Positions 1 through 8,121 of a stretch of 64,000 bases of DNA are shown in pieces. The position numbers and the translations under genes were made by a program. The stretch is from Moheibacter sediminis (GTDB lineage: Bacteria > Bacteroidota > Bacteroidia > Flavobacteriales > Weeksellaceae), in NCBI RefSeq assembly GCF_900176425.1, contig NZ_FWXS01000007.1, positions 1 through 64,000 on the forward strand, in the 5' to 3' direction. The notes beneath the pieces were generated by a model. The model searched no databases and was not told the DNA's origin. It saw only the letters and a list, made by a program, of their open reading frames with translations. The stretch's first letter is position 1. Each line of letters opens with the position of its first letter.

Positions 1-1
1 G

Positions 2-208
2 CTGAGAGGACTGGAAGTTTATCCCAATACGAGGCTTCAGATCTTTGACCGGTACGGAAAGATCTTCGTGGACAGGATGATCGAATCGAGCTTCACTTGG
101 GACGGGAAGTACAATAACCAGCCGCTTCCAAGTGGTAGTTATTGGTATATACTTATTCTTGAATCGGGAGAGAAGTTGAGCGGGAGTGTGAACATCAGGA
201 ATTATTAA
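2..208 (+). CDS. T9SS type B sorting domain protein, C-terminal fragment
   Basis: This is the last 68 codons of a gene that enters from the left edge. The readable part is a gliding-motility-associated (type B) C-terminal sorting domain: it has 'VYPNTRLQIFDRYGK', then 'FTWDGKYNNQPLPSGSYWY', and ends in 'LSGSVNIRNY'. In Bacteroidota such domains direct large exported proteins, often adhesins, through the type IX secretion system to the cell surface. The passenger part lies outside the window, so the function cannot be given. A terminator follows about 35 bp after the stop. Confidence 0.9.
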   Translation: MRGLEVYPNTRLQIFDRYGKIFVDRMIESSFTWDGKYNNQPLPSGSYWYILILESGEKLSGSVNIRNY

Positions 209-242
209 ATTAAAATTGTTTCATAGTTGAGATTGTTGAAAT

Positions 243-274
243 CCTCTCTGTCAAATGGGCGAGAGGGTTTTTTT
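243..274 (+). terminator. Rho-independent terminator of the T9SS protein gene
   Basis: The stem CCTCTC (243-248) pairs with GAGAGG (261-266) and is followed directly by a run of eight T residues. It lies just after the stop codon at 208. Confidence 0.8.
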
Positions 275-433
275 TATAAGAAAAAAGAGCATAAAATTTC
301 CCCAATGTGAATATTTTTTTTTCCGAAAAATATAATAATTAATTTTAAAGATTTAATCTTTATTGATAAGTTTATATTATAGATGTAATATTATAAACGA
401 ATAAAAATTACTTTTTTTTATTTCATCAAAAAA

Positions 434-1294
434 TTATCCATTAATGATTTCTCCGCCATTTGGATGCAAAACCTGTCCCGTCATGTAATTGGCATCTTCA
501 GAGGCCAAAAATACATAACAAGGCGCAACTTCATTCGGTTGTCCAGGACGTTTCATAGGCGTATCTTTTCCGAATTTGGCAACTTGTTTCGCATCGAAAC
601 TTGCAGGAATTAATGGAGTCCAAATTGGTCCCGGTGCAACCGCATTTACGCGAATTCCTTTATCCACAAGTGCTGCGGACATAGAACGTGTGAAAGAAAC
701 CAAAGCGCCTTTCGTAGTTGAATAATCAATCAAATGATCACTTCCTCTGTAAGCTGTAACAGAAGTACTGTTGATAATAGAGGCTCCTTTTTTCATGTGA
801 GGAATGGCGGCGATGGAAAGGTAAAAAGCAGAAAAAACATTGACCCCAAAGGTTTTTAATAATTGCTCTTTGGTAATGTCGGTCGGCGAATCCGTTTCAT
901 ACTGTACGGCTGCATTGTTGATGAGGATGTCAATTTTTTCAAACTTATCAATTGTTTTCTGAATTACTTTTTTACAAAATGATTCTTTCGAAACATCTCC
1001 TGCAATGAGTAGCACTTTCCTGCCCTTGTTTTTTATTTCTTCGGCAGTTTTTTTTGCATCTTCGTGTTCATCAAGATAAGCAATTACTATATCTGCACCT
1101 TCTTCAGCAAAAGCAACTGCAACTGCACGTCCGATTCCGCTGTCGCCGCCTGTGATGATGGTAACTTTTCCTTCTAGGCGACCTTCTTTTCGATCATTTA
1201 TGGGGGAAAATTCCGGCTGTGGTTTCATTCTGGATTCTTTTCCTGGTTGTTGTCTTTGAGTTTGCGACGGTATTTTTTTTGTTTTTGATTTCAT
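434..1294 (-). CDS. SDR family NAD(P)-dependent oxidoreductase
   Basis: A 286-residue classical short-chain dehydrogenase with a 40-residue polar N-terminal extension. The Rossmann glycine motif TGGDSGIG is at residues 48-55, NNAA at 126-129, and the catalytic pair YSTTK (Tyr191, Lys195) is present with a serine upstream in 'NSTS'. The extension and the 'TGGDSGIGRAVAVAFAEEGA' pattern are typical of the YghA / general-stress SDR subgroup, often annotated as glucose or ribitol dehydrogenase-like. The substrate cannot be deduced. It is transcribed alone, since both neighbours end or start with their own signals. Assignment to SDR is secure; the stress role is inferred from family only. Confidence 0.9.
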   Translation of the reverse strand: MKSKTKKIPSQTQRQQPGKESRMKPQPEFSPINDRKEGRLEGKVTIITGGDSGIGRAVAVAFAEEGADIVIAYLDEHEDAKKTAEEIKNKGRKVLLIAGDVSKESFCKKVIQKTIDKFEKIDILINNAAVQYETDSPTDITKEQLLKTFGVNVFSAFYLSIAAIPHMKKGASIINSTSVTAYRGSDHLIDYSTTKGALVSFTRSMSAALVDKGIRVNAVAPGPIWTPLIPASFDAKQVAKFGKDTPMKRPGQPNEVAPCYVFLASEDANYMTGQVLHPNGGEIING

Positions 1295-1451
1295 AATATT
1301 TGATTTTTATAATTTCATAAAACAAATCAGCAAAGGAATTCAGATGCTTTATTGTTAATGTTTCAATTTATTGTAAAGTGTTATCTGTCAATATTCAATA
1401 AGCTTGCCGCTTTGATTTATTTTAATCAATTTAAAGAATTGTATTGGGTAT

Positions 1452-1480
1452 AAAAAAAGAGACGCCATAAATGACGTCTC
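1452..1480 (-). terminator. Terminator of typA
   Basis: On the minus strand GAGACG (1480-1475) pairs with CGTCTC (1464-1459) and is followed by a T-rich tract (1458-1452). It lies 28 bp beyond the typA stop. Confidence 0.8.
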
Positions 1481-1507
1481 AGTTAATATTGATTATTTCA
1501 GAATGAA

Positions 1508-3313
1508 TTATCCTTCTAAAACTTTTTGCTGACGTTTTCTGTCTTCTTCTTTCAAGTGAATTTTTCTCAAACGGATGAAGTTTGGCGTCACCTCGATGCA
1601 TTCACCACCTTGGATGTATTCCATGCATTCTTCCAGAGACATATCGATTTTTGGAGCGATGGCATTTGAATCATCTTTGCCCGCAGCACGGATGTTGTTC
1701 AACTTTTTCGCCTCGATTACATTTACAACCAAATCGTTGTCACGAGAGTGCTCACCGATGATCATACCTGCATAAACTTCCTCACCAGGAGAGATGAAAA
1801 ATTTACCTCTGTCCTGTAATTTATCGATAGAATAAGGAGTCGAAACACCTTGGTCTTTGCTGATCAAGACTCCGGCCAAACGTCCCGGAATTTTACCTTT
1901 CAATGGTTTGTATTCGCTGAAACGGTGTGCCATCACAGCTTCACCAGCAGTAGCAGTCAACATTTGAGAACGCAATCCGATCAAACCTCTTGATGGAATG
2001 TCAAATTCCAAATGCTGAGATTCACCTTTTGCTTCCATTATCAATAAATCACCTTTGCGTTGCGTAACCAAGTCAATCGCTTTACTCGCAAAGTCTTGTG
2101 GAACGTCAATCACCAATGTTTCGTAAGGTTCACATTTTTCACCATCGATTTCTTTGATGATTACCTGAGGCTGACCTACCGTCAATTCATAACCTTCACG
2201 ACGCATCGTTTCGATCAAAACAGACAAGTGCATGATACCACGGCCGTAAACCAAATATGTATTTGAATCGTCAGTCGGCTCTACTCTCAAAGCTAAATTT
2301 CTTTCCAATTCCGCTTCTAATCTGTCAATCAAGTGACGGCTGGTAACGAATTTTCCATCTTTACCAAAAAACGGAGAGTTGTTGATACCAAACGACATAT
2401 TCATCGTTGGCTCATCAATTTTTATGTTTGCAAGACCTTCCGGATTTTCAGCATCGGCAATGGTATCGCCGATTTGGAATTTGTCCATACCTACAACAGC
2501 ACAGATGTCACCTGCAGAAACTTCGGTTACTTTTTTCTTTCCAAGTCCTTCAAATACATACAATTCTTTTACTTTTTGTTTGACAAAAGTTCCGTCCGGT
2601 TTTACCAAAGCAACCCATTGTCCTTCTTTGATAGATCCACGAGCGATTTTTCCAACGGCGATTCTTCCTAAGAAAGAAGAATAATCCAATGAAGTAATCT
2701 GCATCTGCAAAGTTCCTTCTGAAATCTGAGGTGCCGGAACGTATTCCAAAATTCCATCTAATAATGGGAAAATATTTTCTGTTTCAACGTTTTCTGTGTT
2801 GAACCAACCTTGTTTAGATGAACCGTAGAAAGTTGGGAATTCCAACTGTTCTTCTGTCGCATCTAAATTGAAAAACAAATCAAAAACCGCATCATGAACT
2901 TCGTCAGGACGACAGTTTGGTTTGTCCACTTTGTTGATTACAACCAATGGTCTCAATCCTAATTGCAATGCTTTGTGCAATACGAAACGAGTCTGAGGCA
3001 TAGGTCCTTCGAAGGCATCCACCAAAAGGATTACACCATCAGCCATTTTCAAAACGCGCTCTACTTCACCACCGAAATCGGCGTGACCAGGCGTATCGAT
3101 TACATTGATTTTGATGTCTTTGTAATTAACTGAAATGTTTTTTGAGAAAATGGTAATTCCTCTTTCACGCTCCTGATCGTTGTTGTCCATGATGAGTTCA
3201 CCTGCATCTTGGTTTTCACGAAAAACGTTGGTACTGTGTAAAATTTTGTCAACCAATGTGGTTTTTCCGTGGTCAACGTGTGCTATAATAGCGATGTTAC
3301 GTATATTTTGCAT
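1508..3313 (-). CDS. typA: Translational GTPase TypA/BipA
   Basis: A 601-residue translation-factor GTPase, full length for TypA/BipA. The G1 loop AHVDHGKTT is at residues 11-19, G3 DTPGHADF at 73-80 and G4 NKVD at 127-130. EF-G-like domains follow, and the TypA-specific C-terminal part ends in a lysine-rich tail. BipA binds the 70S ribosome and assists 50S assembly and stress adaptation. The gene is monocistronic: it has its own promoter (TTG-N19-TACTTTTG) and its own terminator. Confidence 0.98.
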   Translation of the reverse strand: MQNIRNIAIIAHVDHGKTTLVDKILHSTNVFRENQDAGELIMDNNDQERERGITIFSKNISVNYKDIKINVIDTPGHADFGGEVERVLKMADGVILLVDAFEGPMPQTRFVLHKALQLGLRPLVVINKVDKPNCRPDEVHDAVFDLFFNLDATEEQLEFPTFYGSSKQGWFNTENVETENIFPLLDGILEYVPAPQISEGTLQMQITSLDYSSFLGRIAVGKIARGSIKEGQWVALVKPDGTFVKQKVKELYVFEGLGKKKVTEVSAGDICAVVGMDKFQIGDTIADAENPEGLANIKIDEPTMNMSFGINNSPFFGKDGKFVTSRHLIDRLEAELERNLALRVEPTDDSNTYLVYGRGIMHLSVLIETMRREGYELTVGQPQVIIKEIDGEKCEPYETLVIDVPQDFASKAIDLVTQRKGDLLIMEAKGESQHLEFDIPSRGLIGLRSQMLTATAGEAVMAHRFSEYKPLKGKIPGRLAGVLISKDQGVSTPYSIDKLQDRGKFFISPGEEVYAGMIIGEHSRDNDLVVNVIEAKKLNNIRAAGKDDSNAIAPKIDMSLEECMEYIQGGECIEVTPNFIRLRKIHLKEEDRKRQQKVLEG

Positions 3314-3330
3314 ATAGGATTTTGAGGGTG

Positions 3331-3360
3331 CAAAAGTACGTATAATTGTCGAAAATACAA
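3331..3360 (-). promoter_or_regulatory. typA promoter (Bacteroidota -33/-7)
   Basis: On the minus strand, TTG at 3360-3358 is followed after exactly 19 bp by TACTTTTG at 3338-3331. This matches the Bacteroidota TTG-N19-TAnnTTTG consensus, about 20 bp upstream of the typA ATG. Confidence 0.7.
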
Positions 3361-3439
3361 GGCTTTAAATATAAAGTATATTTTTATTTAACTATTTGAT
3401 TATAAATGGGAGAATTAATTGGTTTGAATTTAAGATTAA

Positions 3440-3705
3440 TTAAGATTTATCATTCAACCATTCTAAAACTTCATCGGGGATTTTTTGGGCATCAGATTCA
3501 TCATAAAAAGTCCATAATTGGCAATTAATTCATTTGATATAATTCTTGAAAGTTGTTCAAAATCAGCATCACAATGCAAATGATTTAATATTTTATTATT
3601 TAAATCATCAAATTTACCGTTGGACGTAACATCAAATAATTCCTAAGAATTTATAATTCTTCTTAACTCAGAAAAATCACTGTTACATTGATTTCTCTCA
3701 TTCAT
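3440..3705 (-). pseudogene. Broken small gene of unknown family
   Basis: Reading on the minus strand from ATG 3705-3703 gives about 20 codons (MNERNQCNSDFSELRRIINS), then an in-frame TAG at 3645-3643. The same frame stays protein-like until a T5 run at 3509-3505. Adding one T there continues as 'YDESDAQKIPDEVLEWLNDKS' to a stop at 3442-3440. The reconstructed product is about 87 residues and acidic, with no family that I recognise. One nonsense codon plus one homopolymer deletion suggest a decayed gene. A sequencing error could explain the T run but not both lesions. Confidence 0.6.
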
Positions 3706-3724
3706 TTCAAAAGTAAAGAGGAAT

Positions 3725-4222
3725 TTACCTGTGCTGGTCAATCAAAATCAAATTTCCGTCGGGGTCATTGGTCATGAGACTTGCGGGACCTGTAGTTTTT
3801 TCATCAGCTTCGCTCATGAGTGGAAATCCTTTAATTTTCAGATGTTTTTGAATTTCTCTTATATCATCAAAATCATCTAGATTTTTTGCATTTTCGTCCC
3901 ATCCAGGATTAAAGGTCAAAATATTTCCTTCAAACATACCTTGAAAAAGACCAATGAGTGTGTTTCCGTTTTTCATGATGAGGTAATTTTGTTCCATGCT
4001 TCCCGCAAAAGTATGAAAGCCTAAGTTTTCATAAAATTCTTTGGAGATTTTCAAATCTTTAACGCTGAGACTTATTGAAAATGCGCCTAATTTCATATCG
4101 TTTATTGTTTGTTTGTTAGTAATTATCTGGGTAGTTTCGTGTTGCTTTGCAAAAATTGTATTTATGCTGATACCTGATACAAATGCCGTCAGAATTCCTG
4201 CTAAAAATATTGATTTTTTCAT
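3725..4222 (-). CDS. Exported VOC (glyoxalase-fold) family protein
   Basis: 165 residues. An N-terminal hydrophobic signal segment (about residues 4-22, cleavage after ..TIFA) is followed by one vicinal-oxygen-chelate domain from about residue 44 ('KLGAFSISLSVKDLKISKEFYENLGF') to the end ('NDPDGNLILIDQHR'). Members are usually cytoplasmic glyoxalase- or bleomycin-resistance-like enzymes, so a predicted exported form is mildly unusual. Only one betaalphabetabetabeta pair is present, so a dimer would be needed to form an active site. The start codon gives a good signal peptide; a cytoplasmic form could start at Met43. Confidence 0.85.
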   Translation of the reverse strand: MKKSIFLAGILTAFVSGISINTIFAKQHETTQIITNKQTINDMKLGAFSISLSVKDLKISKEFYENLGFHTFAGSMEQNYLIMKNGNTLIGLFQGMFEGNILTFNPGWDENAKNLDDFDDIREIQKHLKIKGFPLMSEADEKTTGPASLMTNDPDGNLILIDQHR

Positions 4223-4239
4223 TTTTTTGATTAAGTAAA

Positions 4240-4590
4240 TTAAATCCTAAGAATTTTGTCCATAGTTTTTCCTTTTGCCAATTCATCAACCAATTTGTCC
4301 AGATAACGAATTTTTTTTATTAGCGGATCGTTGATTTCTTCCACACGGTAACCGCAAATCACACCTGTTATTTTTGATACATTTGGATTTAATTGTGGAG
4401 CTTCACTAAAAAAAGTTTCAAAATCCACTTTTTTATCGATTTGCTTTTGCAGAGATTTTGAATCATAACCTGTCAACCAAAAAATGATTTCATCTAATTC
4501 AGATTTCGTCCGTCCTTTTTTCTCTGCTTTTGTTATATAATGAGGATAAACACCTGCGAAAATCATTTTGTAAACTCTTGAATTATCCAC
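4240..4590 (-). CDS. DUF2200 family protein
   Basis: 116 residues matching DUF2200 nearly end to end: '[24 protein letters not shown]', '[14 protein letters not shown]', '[13 protein letters not shown]' and the C-terminal '[14 protein letters not shown]'. The family is widespread in bacteria and has no established activity. It lies 17 bp upstream of the exported VOC gene on the same strand and is probably co-transcribed with it. Confidence 0.88.
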   Translation of the reverse strand: MDNSRVYKMIFAGVYPHYITKAEKKGRTKSELDEIIFWLTGYDSKSLQKQIDKKVDFETFFSEAPQLNPNVSKITGVICGYRVEEINDPLIKKIRYLDKLVDELAKGKTMDKILRI

Positions 4591-4733
4591 TTTTAAATAT
4601 CTTTTGTTTAAACTTTAATTAGTAAAGTTAACTTTTTTCAGTGAGGGTATTAAAAATAATATTTTGATGATAATTTCCATATGACAGTTAAATTTATAAA
4701 ATTATTTTGTCTAAATCAATCTATCACAATAAA

Positions 4734-4760
4734 GGCCTGCTATGAATAGCAGGCCTTTTG
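4734..4760 (-). terminator. Hairpin terminator after the 4789-5088 gene
   Basis: A perfect 9-bp stem GGCCTGCTA (4734-4742) / TAGCAGGCC (4747-4755) with a 4-nt loop. It lies downstream of the minus-strand gene that ends at 4789. T-rich flanks on both strands would allow bidirectional use. Confidence 0.65.
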
Positions 4761-4788
4761 TTTTATAATTATTTTAAATGAAGAAATT

Positions 4789-5088
4789 CTACTTTTCCAG
4801 ATAAATGCAAATTGTAAAGAGCGAATTTTTAATTGTTCCTGTTAAGGGGTTTTCCCCATTATTCAGATTTAAACCAATGGAATTTAATTCAGGGATTTCA
4901 GAAAAATTCTTGATTTTGATATTTTCTATGATATAATTTTCGCCGGCAAGCGTAACTCTTCCTCCAACTTCCAATTTGTCTTGTTCTATAAATTCATTGA
5001 TTACAGATACATCGGTCGTAGACAATATTTCCTCATCCGCAAAATTAAAAACAAATTTTATATAATAATCTAATTCTGAAATGTACAT
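4789..5088 (-). CDS. Hypothetical protein, 99 aa
   Basis: A small acidic protein without signal peptide or membrane segment. It starts MYISELDYYIKFVFNF, has a compact mixed alpha/beta pattern ('VGGRVTLAGENYIIENIKIKNF') and ends 'SLFTICIYLEK'. I do not recognise the family. It has its own terminator, and the upstream AraC gene is separated by about 100 bp of AT-rich DNA, so it looks like an independent gene. Confidence 0.6.
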   Translation of the reverse strand: MYISELDYYIKFVFNFADEEILSTTDVSVINEFIEQDKLEVGGRVTLAGENYIIENIKIKNFSEIPELNSIGLNLNNGENPLTGTIKNSLFTICIYLEK

Positions 5089-5185
5089 AATCTGTTTGCT
5101 GCTTGAGTTAAATTTAATCCGACTTATAAAACAACTTGCAAAAAAAAATAATTAAGTATCTAAAAAATAGAATAAAATTAGCGTC

Positions 5186-5983
5186 CTATAAATTCCTGAA
5201 TGAGGATGGGTTAAATCCTGTATAAGATTTGAATACTCTTGTGAAATGACTTTGGTCTGAAAATCCGCATTGCAATGCGATTTCAGTCAGGGATTCGGAA
5301 TCATTTTTAATCAATTTCAGACTATGAAAAACCCGAAGTCTTCTCATGTAACTTCCCATCGTACACCCAAAATATTTCGGAAAATATTTAGAAATAGTTA
5401 CCGGATGAACTCCGGTTCTCAAAGCCAAATCAACCAGATTGTGATTCACATACCATTCATCATTTAAAATCTGTTTCAGTTGATTGCACCACGAAATAGA
5501 TTGGTAATTTTTATAATTTTTCTCACTTACCAATTTAAATAAGATGCTGTGAATGGACGATTCCGTAAAACTGTCATTTAAAAGAAGTTCCGAATACATA
5601 TTCATAATGTAAAATGACGTGTCAAAATTTTTGGTAACCGCTTCTTTGATTTGATTTTCGCTGATGTTGTTGTTGATTAAAAAATCATAATCCAGCTCAA
5701 TATTCAAGTTTTTAGTGTTGGGATTTGTAGGAGTCGTTTGGTGCCATTCACCTGCATAATAAAACATCACTTCGTTAGATTTTCGAATGGTAGACTCTCC
5801 TTTTTTTGTTTCTAAATTTCCTCCCTGAACGATGAATGTCACATGCGGGTTTTCGTGGTAATGAAAGGCAGAATTGTAATTTTTATCATAGGAAGTTCTG
5901 CTCGCAATAATCCCTTTATACTCCTTCATCTGAAGTATATCGCCTGAATATTCACCTTTATGCAGCGTTAAAATCCCTTCCAT
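5186..5983 (-). CDS. AraC family transcriptional regulator
   Basis: 265 residues. The N-terminal half is a cupin-like sensor domain ('SAFHYHENPHVTFIVQGG', 'NEVMFYYAGEWHQTTP'). The C-terminal about 100 residues hold the two helix-turn-helices of AraC/XylS proteins, with the signature 'IALQCGFSDQSHFTRVFKSYTGFNPSSFR'. The effector and target genes are unknown. No neighbouring gene is an obvious target: the next gene on the same strand is an unknown 99-residue protein. Family assignment is secure. Confidence 0.93.
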   Translation of the reverse strand: MEGILTLHKGEYSGDILQMKEYKGIIASRTSYDKNYNSAFHYHENPHVTFIVQGGNLETKKGESTIRKSNEVMFYYAGEWHQTTPTNPNTKNLNIELDYDFLINNNISENQIKEAVTKNFDTSFYIMNMYSELLLNDSFTESSIHSILFKLVSEKNYKNYQSISWCNQLKQILNDEWYVNHNLVDLALRTGVHPVTISKYFPKYFGCTMGSYMRRLRVFHSLKLIKNDSESLTEIALQCGFSDQSHFTRVFKSYTGFNPSSFRNL

Positions 5984-6044
5984 TTTTATAGAATTCTAAA
6001 ATATTTTGAGTGAATTCTTATGCAAAAGTATGTAGTTTTTGAAT

Positions 6045-6758
6045 TCAAATTTGAATCAAATCACAAAACCAAAATCCATAATCATAATCGGTATTTTCCG
6101 ATGCTTCTGAGTTCGGCTTTGGATAAGTTTTCCGGACAATTTCACCAATTGTAAAATTTATTGGAAACTGAAAAATCGGACCATCGAATGTAAAAGTATG
6201 AAACTCTCCGTTTTCGCCACAAGGGTCAACGTTTTCCGGCAAATCATCTAGGAATTGCTGGTTGATGATTCTTCCGACAAAACTTTTATCGAGATAATTT
6301 TCATTTACACAAATCACAATTGTTTTAAATTTAACTGAAATAAATTCCTCAATCAAATTCTTTGTACTGATCTTCCAAAGTGGAAAAACGGCTTTTAATC
6401 CAACTTCATTCAATTTATCTTCTCGGTATTTTTTCAAATCTTCCAGAAAAATATCTCCGAAAATGGAATGCGTGATTCCTTTTTGTTTTAAATCTGTCAG
6501 TGTGGAATTCATGATAGAATTGTATTCTTCCATCGAAGGTCGTTCGGGAAGCATGACTTTGTATAAAGGAAGACCGATGCTTTCGGCTTGTTTTTCGAGT
6601 AATTCTTCTCTCAATCCATGCATTGAAACGCGTTTGAATTCTGAATTCACTGAAGTAAGTAACGAAACAATTTCAAACTGATTTGAATTCAAAATTTTAT
6701 ACAAAGCCAAAGCTGAATCTTTGCCGCTGCTCCAATTGAAAACCGCTTTTGATTTCAT
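6045..6758 (-). CDS. Dph6-related ATP pyrophosphatase
   Basis: 237 residues of the adenine-nucleotide alpha-hydrolase (PP-loop) superfamily. SGKDS is at residues 11-15, followed by 'MHGLREELLEKQAESIGLPL' and 'ITHSIFGDIFLEDLKKYRE', which are hallmarks of the diphthine-ammonia ligase-like (Dph6/MJ0570) group. Bacteria lack diphthamide, so the true substrate is unknown; an ATP-dependent amidation is inferred. The start lies only 4 bp after the DUF72 gene, and both follow an HxlR regulator, so the three form one operon. Confidence 0.88.
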   Translation of the reverse strand: MKSKAVFNWSSGKDSALALYKILNSNQFEIVSLLTSVNSEFKRVSMHGLREELLEKQAESIGLPLYKVMLPERPSMEEYNSIMNSTLTDLKQKGITHSIFGDIFLEDLKKYREDKLNEVGLKAVFPLWKISTKNLIEEFISVKFKTIVICVNENYLDKSFVGRIINQQFLDDLPENVDPCGENGEFHTFTFDGPIFQFPINFTIGEIVRKTYPKPNSEASENTDYDYGFWFCDLIQI

Positions 6759-6762
6759 TTGA

Positions 6763-7656
6763 TTAAAACAATGTAGGATTGATATCGTCTTTTTTATTTG
6801 GAATTTTCAGCGAAAGATTTAATTCTTTATTTAAATTTTCAATGAAATGAGCCGCCAGCAAAGGCGATTCAACTTCTAAATTTTGATGAACGAAAAAATA
6901 CAATTTTTGTAAACCTTCCTCTTTCCACTTTTTAATTCTTGCTACCCAATCATCCAAACGTTTCGGATCTGAAGCATGATTCGCGCCTACATACCTGATA
7001 AAAACAACAGGACTTGTCAGACGCATATGCAGCATATCTCGTCTGCCGGCAGTATCGACGATGATATTTGCCATGTTGAGTTCTTTGAGTAAATTGTGAA
7101 AATCATCGCTTACTTTTTCATCAGAAAACCATTCTTCATTTCTCACTTCTACTGCCAATGGAATTTCCGGAGGGAAAAATTCTAAAGCAGTTTTCAGTCT
7201 TTCAAAATCTTTCGGTTTGAAATTATCATGTAACTGCATGAAAGCCATTCCGAGTTTTTCTTCGAAATTGCTGACCGCATTGCAGTAATTCTGAATCGGT
7301 TCTTCCACGTTGATTAATCTTCGGTAATGCGTAATCAAATCCGTGATTTTCGGGAAGAATTTGAAATCGTCCGGCGTTTTATTTTTCCAGGTTTGCACTT
7401 GCTGCCAGTCTGGCATTTTATAAAAAGTTGCGTTCAATTCGATAGAATTAAACTGTTTGGAATAATAAGTCAATTCGTCTTTGGTTCCGCGCGGATAAAA
7501 TCCTTTCAGATCAGCGCGATTCCATTTGGCACAGCCGACATAAGCTTCAAATGAATTCTGATTTTTAAATTCATTCAAAATATTCTTTGTGTCAGGGTGA
7601 TCTTTTGGCAACGTGAAATCAACCAATTCAGGATTTTCAACTTTTCCGAATTTCAT
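6763..7656 (-). CDS. DUF72 (YecE-like) protein
   Basis: 297 residues of the DUF72/YecE TIM-barrel-like family. It shows 'YVGCAKWNRADLKGFYPRGT', 'FNSIELNATFYKMPD', 'PLAVEVRNEEWF', 'VDTAGRRDML' and 'RYVGANHASD'. Function is unestablished; the fold suggests a metal-dependent lyase or isomerase. It is the middle gene of the HxlR-DUF72-Dph6-like operon, with gaps of 15 bp upstream and 4 bp downstream. Confidence 0.9.
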   Translation of the reverse strand: MKFGKVENPELVDFTLPKDHPDTKNILNEFKNQNSFEAYVGCAKWNRADLKGFYPRGTKDELTYYSKQFNSIELNATFYKMPDWQQVQTWKNKTPDDFKFFPKITDLITHYRRLINVEEPIQNYCNAVSNFEEKLGMAFMQLHDNFKPKDFERLKTALEFFPPEIPLAVEVRNEEWFSDEKVSDDFHNLLKELNMANIIVDTAGRRDMLHMRLTSPVVFIRYVGANHASDPKRLDDWVARIKKWKEEGLQKLYFFVHQNLEVESPLLAAHFIENLNKELNLSLKIPNKKDDINPTLF

Positions 7657-7671
7657 TTTAAATTTTTAGAA

Positions 7672-8037
7672 TTAATTAGAATGATGCGATTCTATATTTT
7701 GAACTTTTTTCGAGTTCAATTTAGCAAATTCTCCCCAAATTGCAATTTGTTTAAGCAGAGGAATCAAACTTTTTCCAAATTCAGTCAGGCTGTATTCCAC
7801 CATCAGCGGAGGTTTTTCTGAATAAACTTTTCGCTGAATCAATCCGTCTTCTTCCAATTGCTTCAGTTGTAAGCTCAGCGTACGTTCTGTAATCGTTGGA
7901 ATTTGTTTTCGAAGTTCATTATAACGTTTGTTGTCTTTTGCCAAATGGATTAAAATCACCGCTTTCCATTTGCCGCCGATGAAACGCATCGTGATGCTGG
8001 TGGAGCAGGGGAACATCTTTTCGTCGATTTGAAACAT
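7672..8037 (-). CDS. HxlR family winged-helix regulator
   Basis: 121 residues with the HxlR winged-helix signature: 'MRFIGGKWKAVILIHL', 'RYNELRKQIPTITERTLSLQLKQLEEDGLI', then 'VEYSLTEFGKSLIPLL'. The conserved N-terminal cysteine (Cys10 in 'MFPCSTSIT') is the residue that senses quinones, aldehydes or diamide in studied homologues such as YodB and HypR. The gene is divergent from a nitroreductase, and their promoters overlap, matching the YodB/HypR arrangement. It probably represses both itself and the nitroreductase on electrophile stress; this is inference. Confidence 0.92.
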   Translation of the reverse strand: MFQIDEKMFPCSTSITMRFIGGKWKAVILIHLAKDNKRYNELRKQIPTITERTLSLQLKQLEEDGLIQRKVYSEKPPLMVEYSLTEFGKSLIPLLKQIAIWGEFAKLNSKKVQNIESHHSN

Positions 8038-8082
8038 ACTATCATTTATTACCGTTATTGCAAATTTAAGCTACTATCATTA
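8037..8082. promoter_or_regulatory. Candidate HxlR operator: direct repeat TACTATCATTA
   Basis: The 11-mer TACTATCATTA occurs at 8072-8082 between two opposing promoters, and a near-identical copy (TACTATCATTT) begins at 8037 over the HxlR start codon. The copies are 35 bp apart and in the same orientation. A role as operator is inferred from position. Confidence 0.45.
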
Positions 8083-8088
8083 ATTTTG
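8058..8088 (+). promoter_or_regulatory. Nitroreductase promoter
   Basis: TTG at 8058-8060, a 20-bp spacer, and TAATTTTG at 8081-8088 match the Bacteroidota consensus. The -7 box overlaps the repeat TACTATCATTA. Confidence 0.6.
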
Positions 8089-8091
8089 CAA
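8061..8091 (-). promoter_or_regulatory. HxlR operon promoter
   Basis: On the minus strand, TTG at 8091-8089, a 20-bp spacer, and TAAATTTG at 8068-8061. It almost completely overlaps the opposing nitroreductase promoter, and the two have identical spacing. Confidence 0.6.
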
Positions 8092-8121
8092 CTATAATTA
8101 ATATAGTTTAAATTTATAGAT

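Noticed and set aside
2333-2671. 112-codon open frame on the plus strand within typA
   Set aside because: Antisense shadow of a well-conserved gene; Phe/Tyr/Ser-rich composition without domain pattern.
4734-4760. Small RNA or CRISPR-like repeat
   Set aside because: A single 9-bp hairpin next to a stop codon is simply explained as a terminator; no array of spaced repeats exists anywhere in the window.
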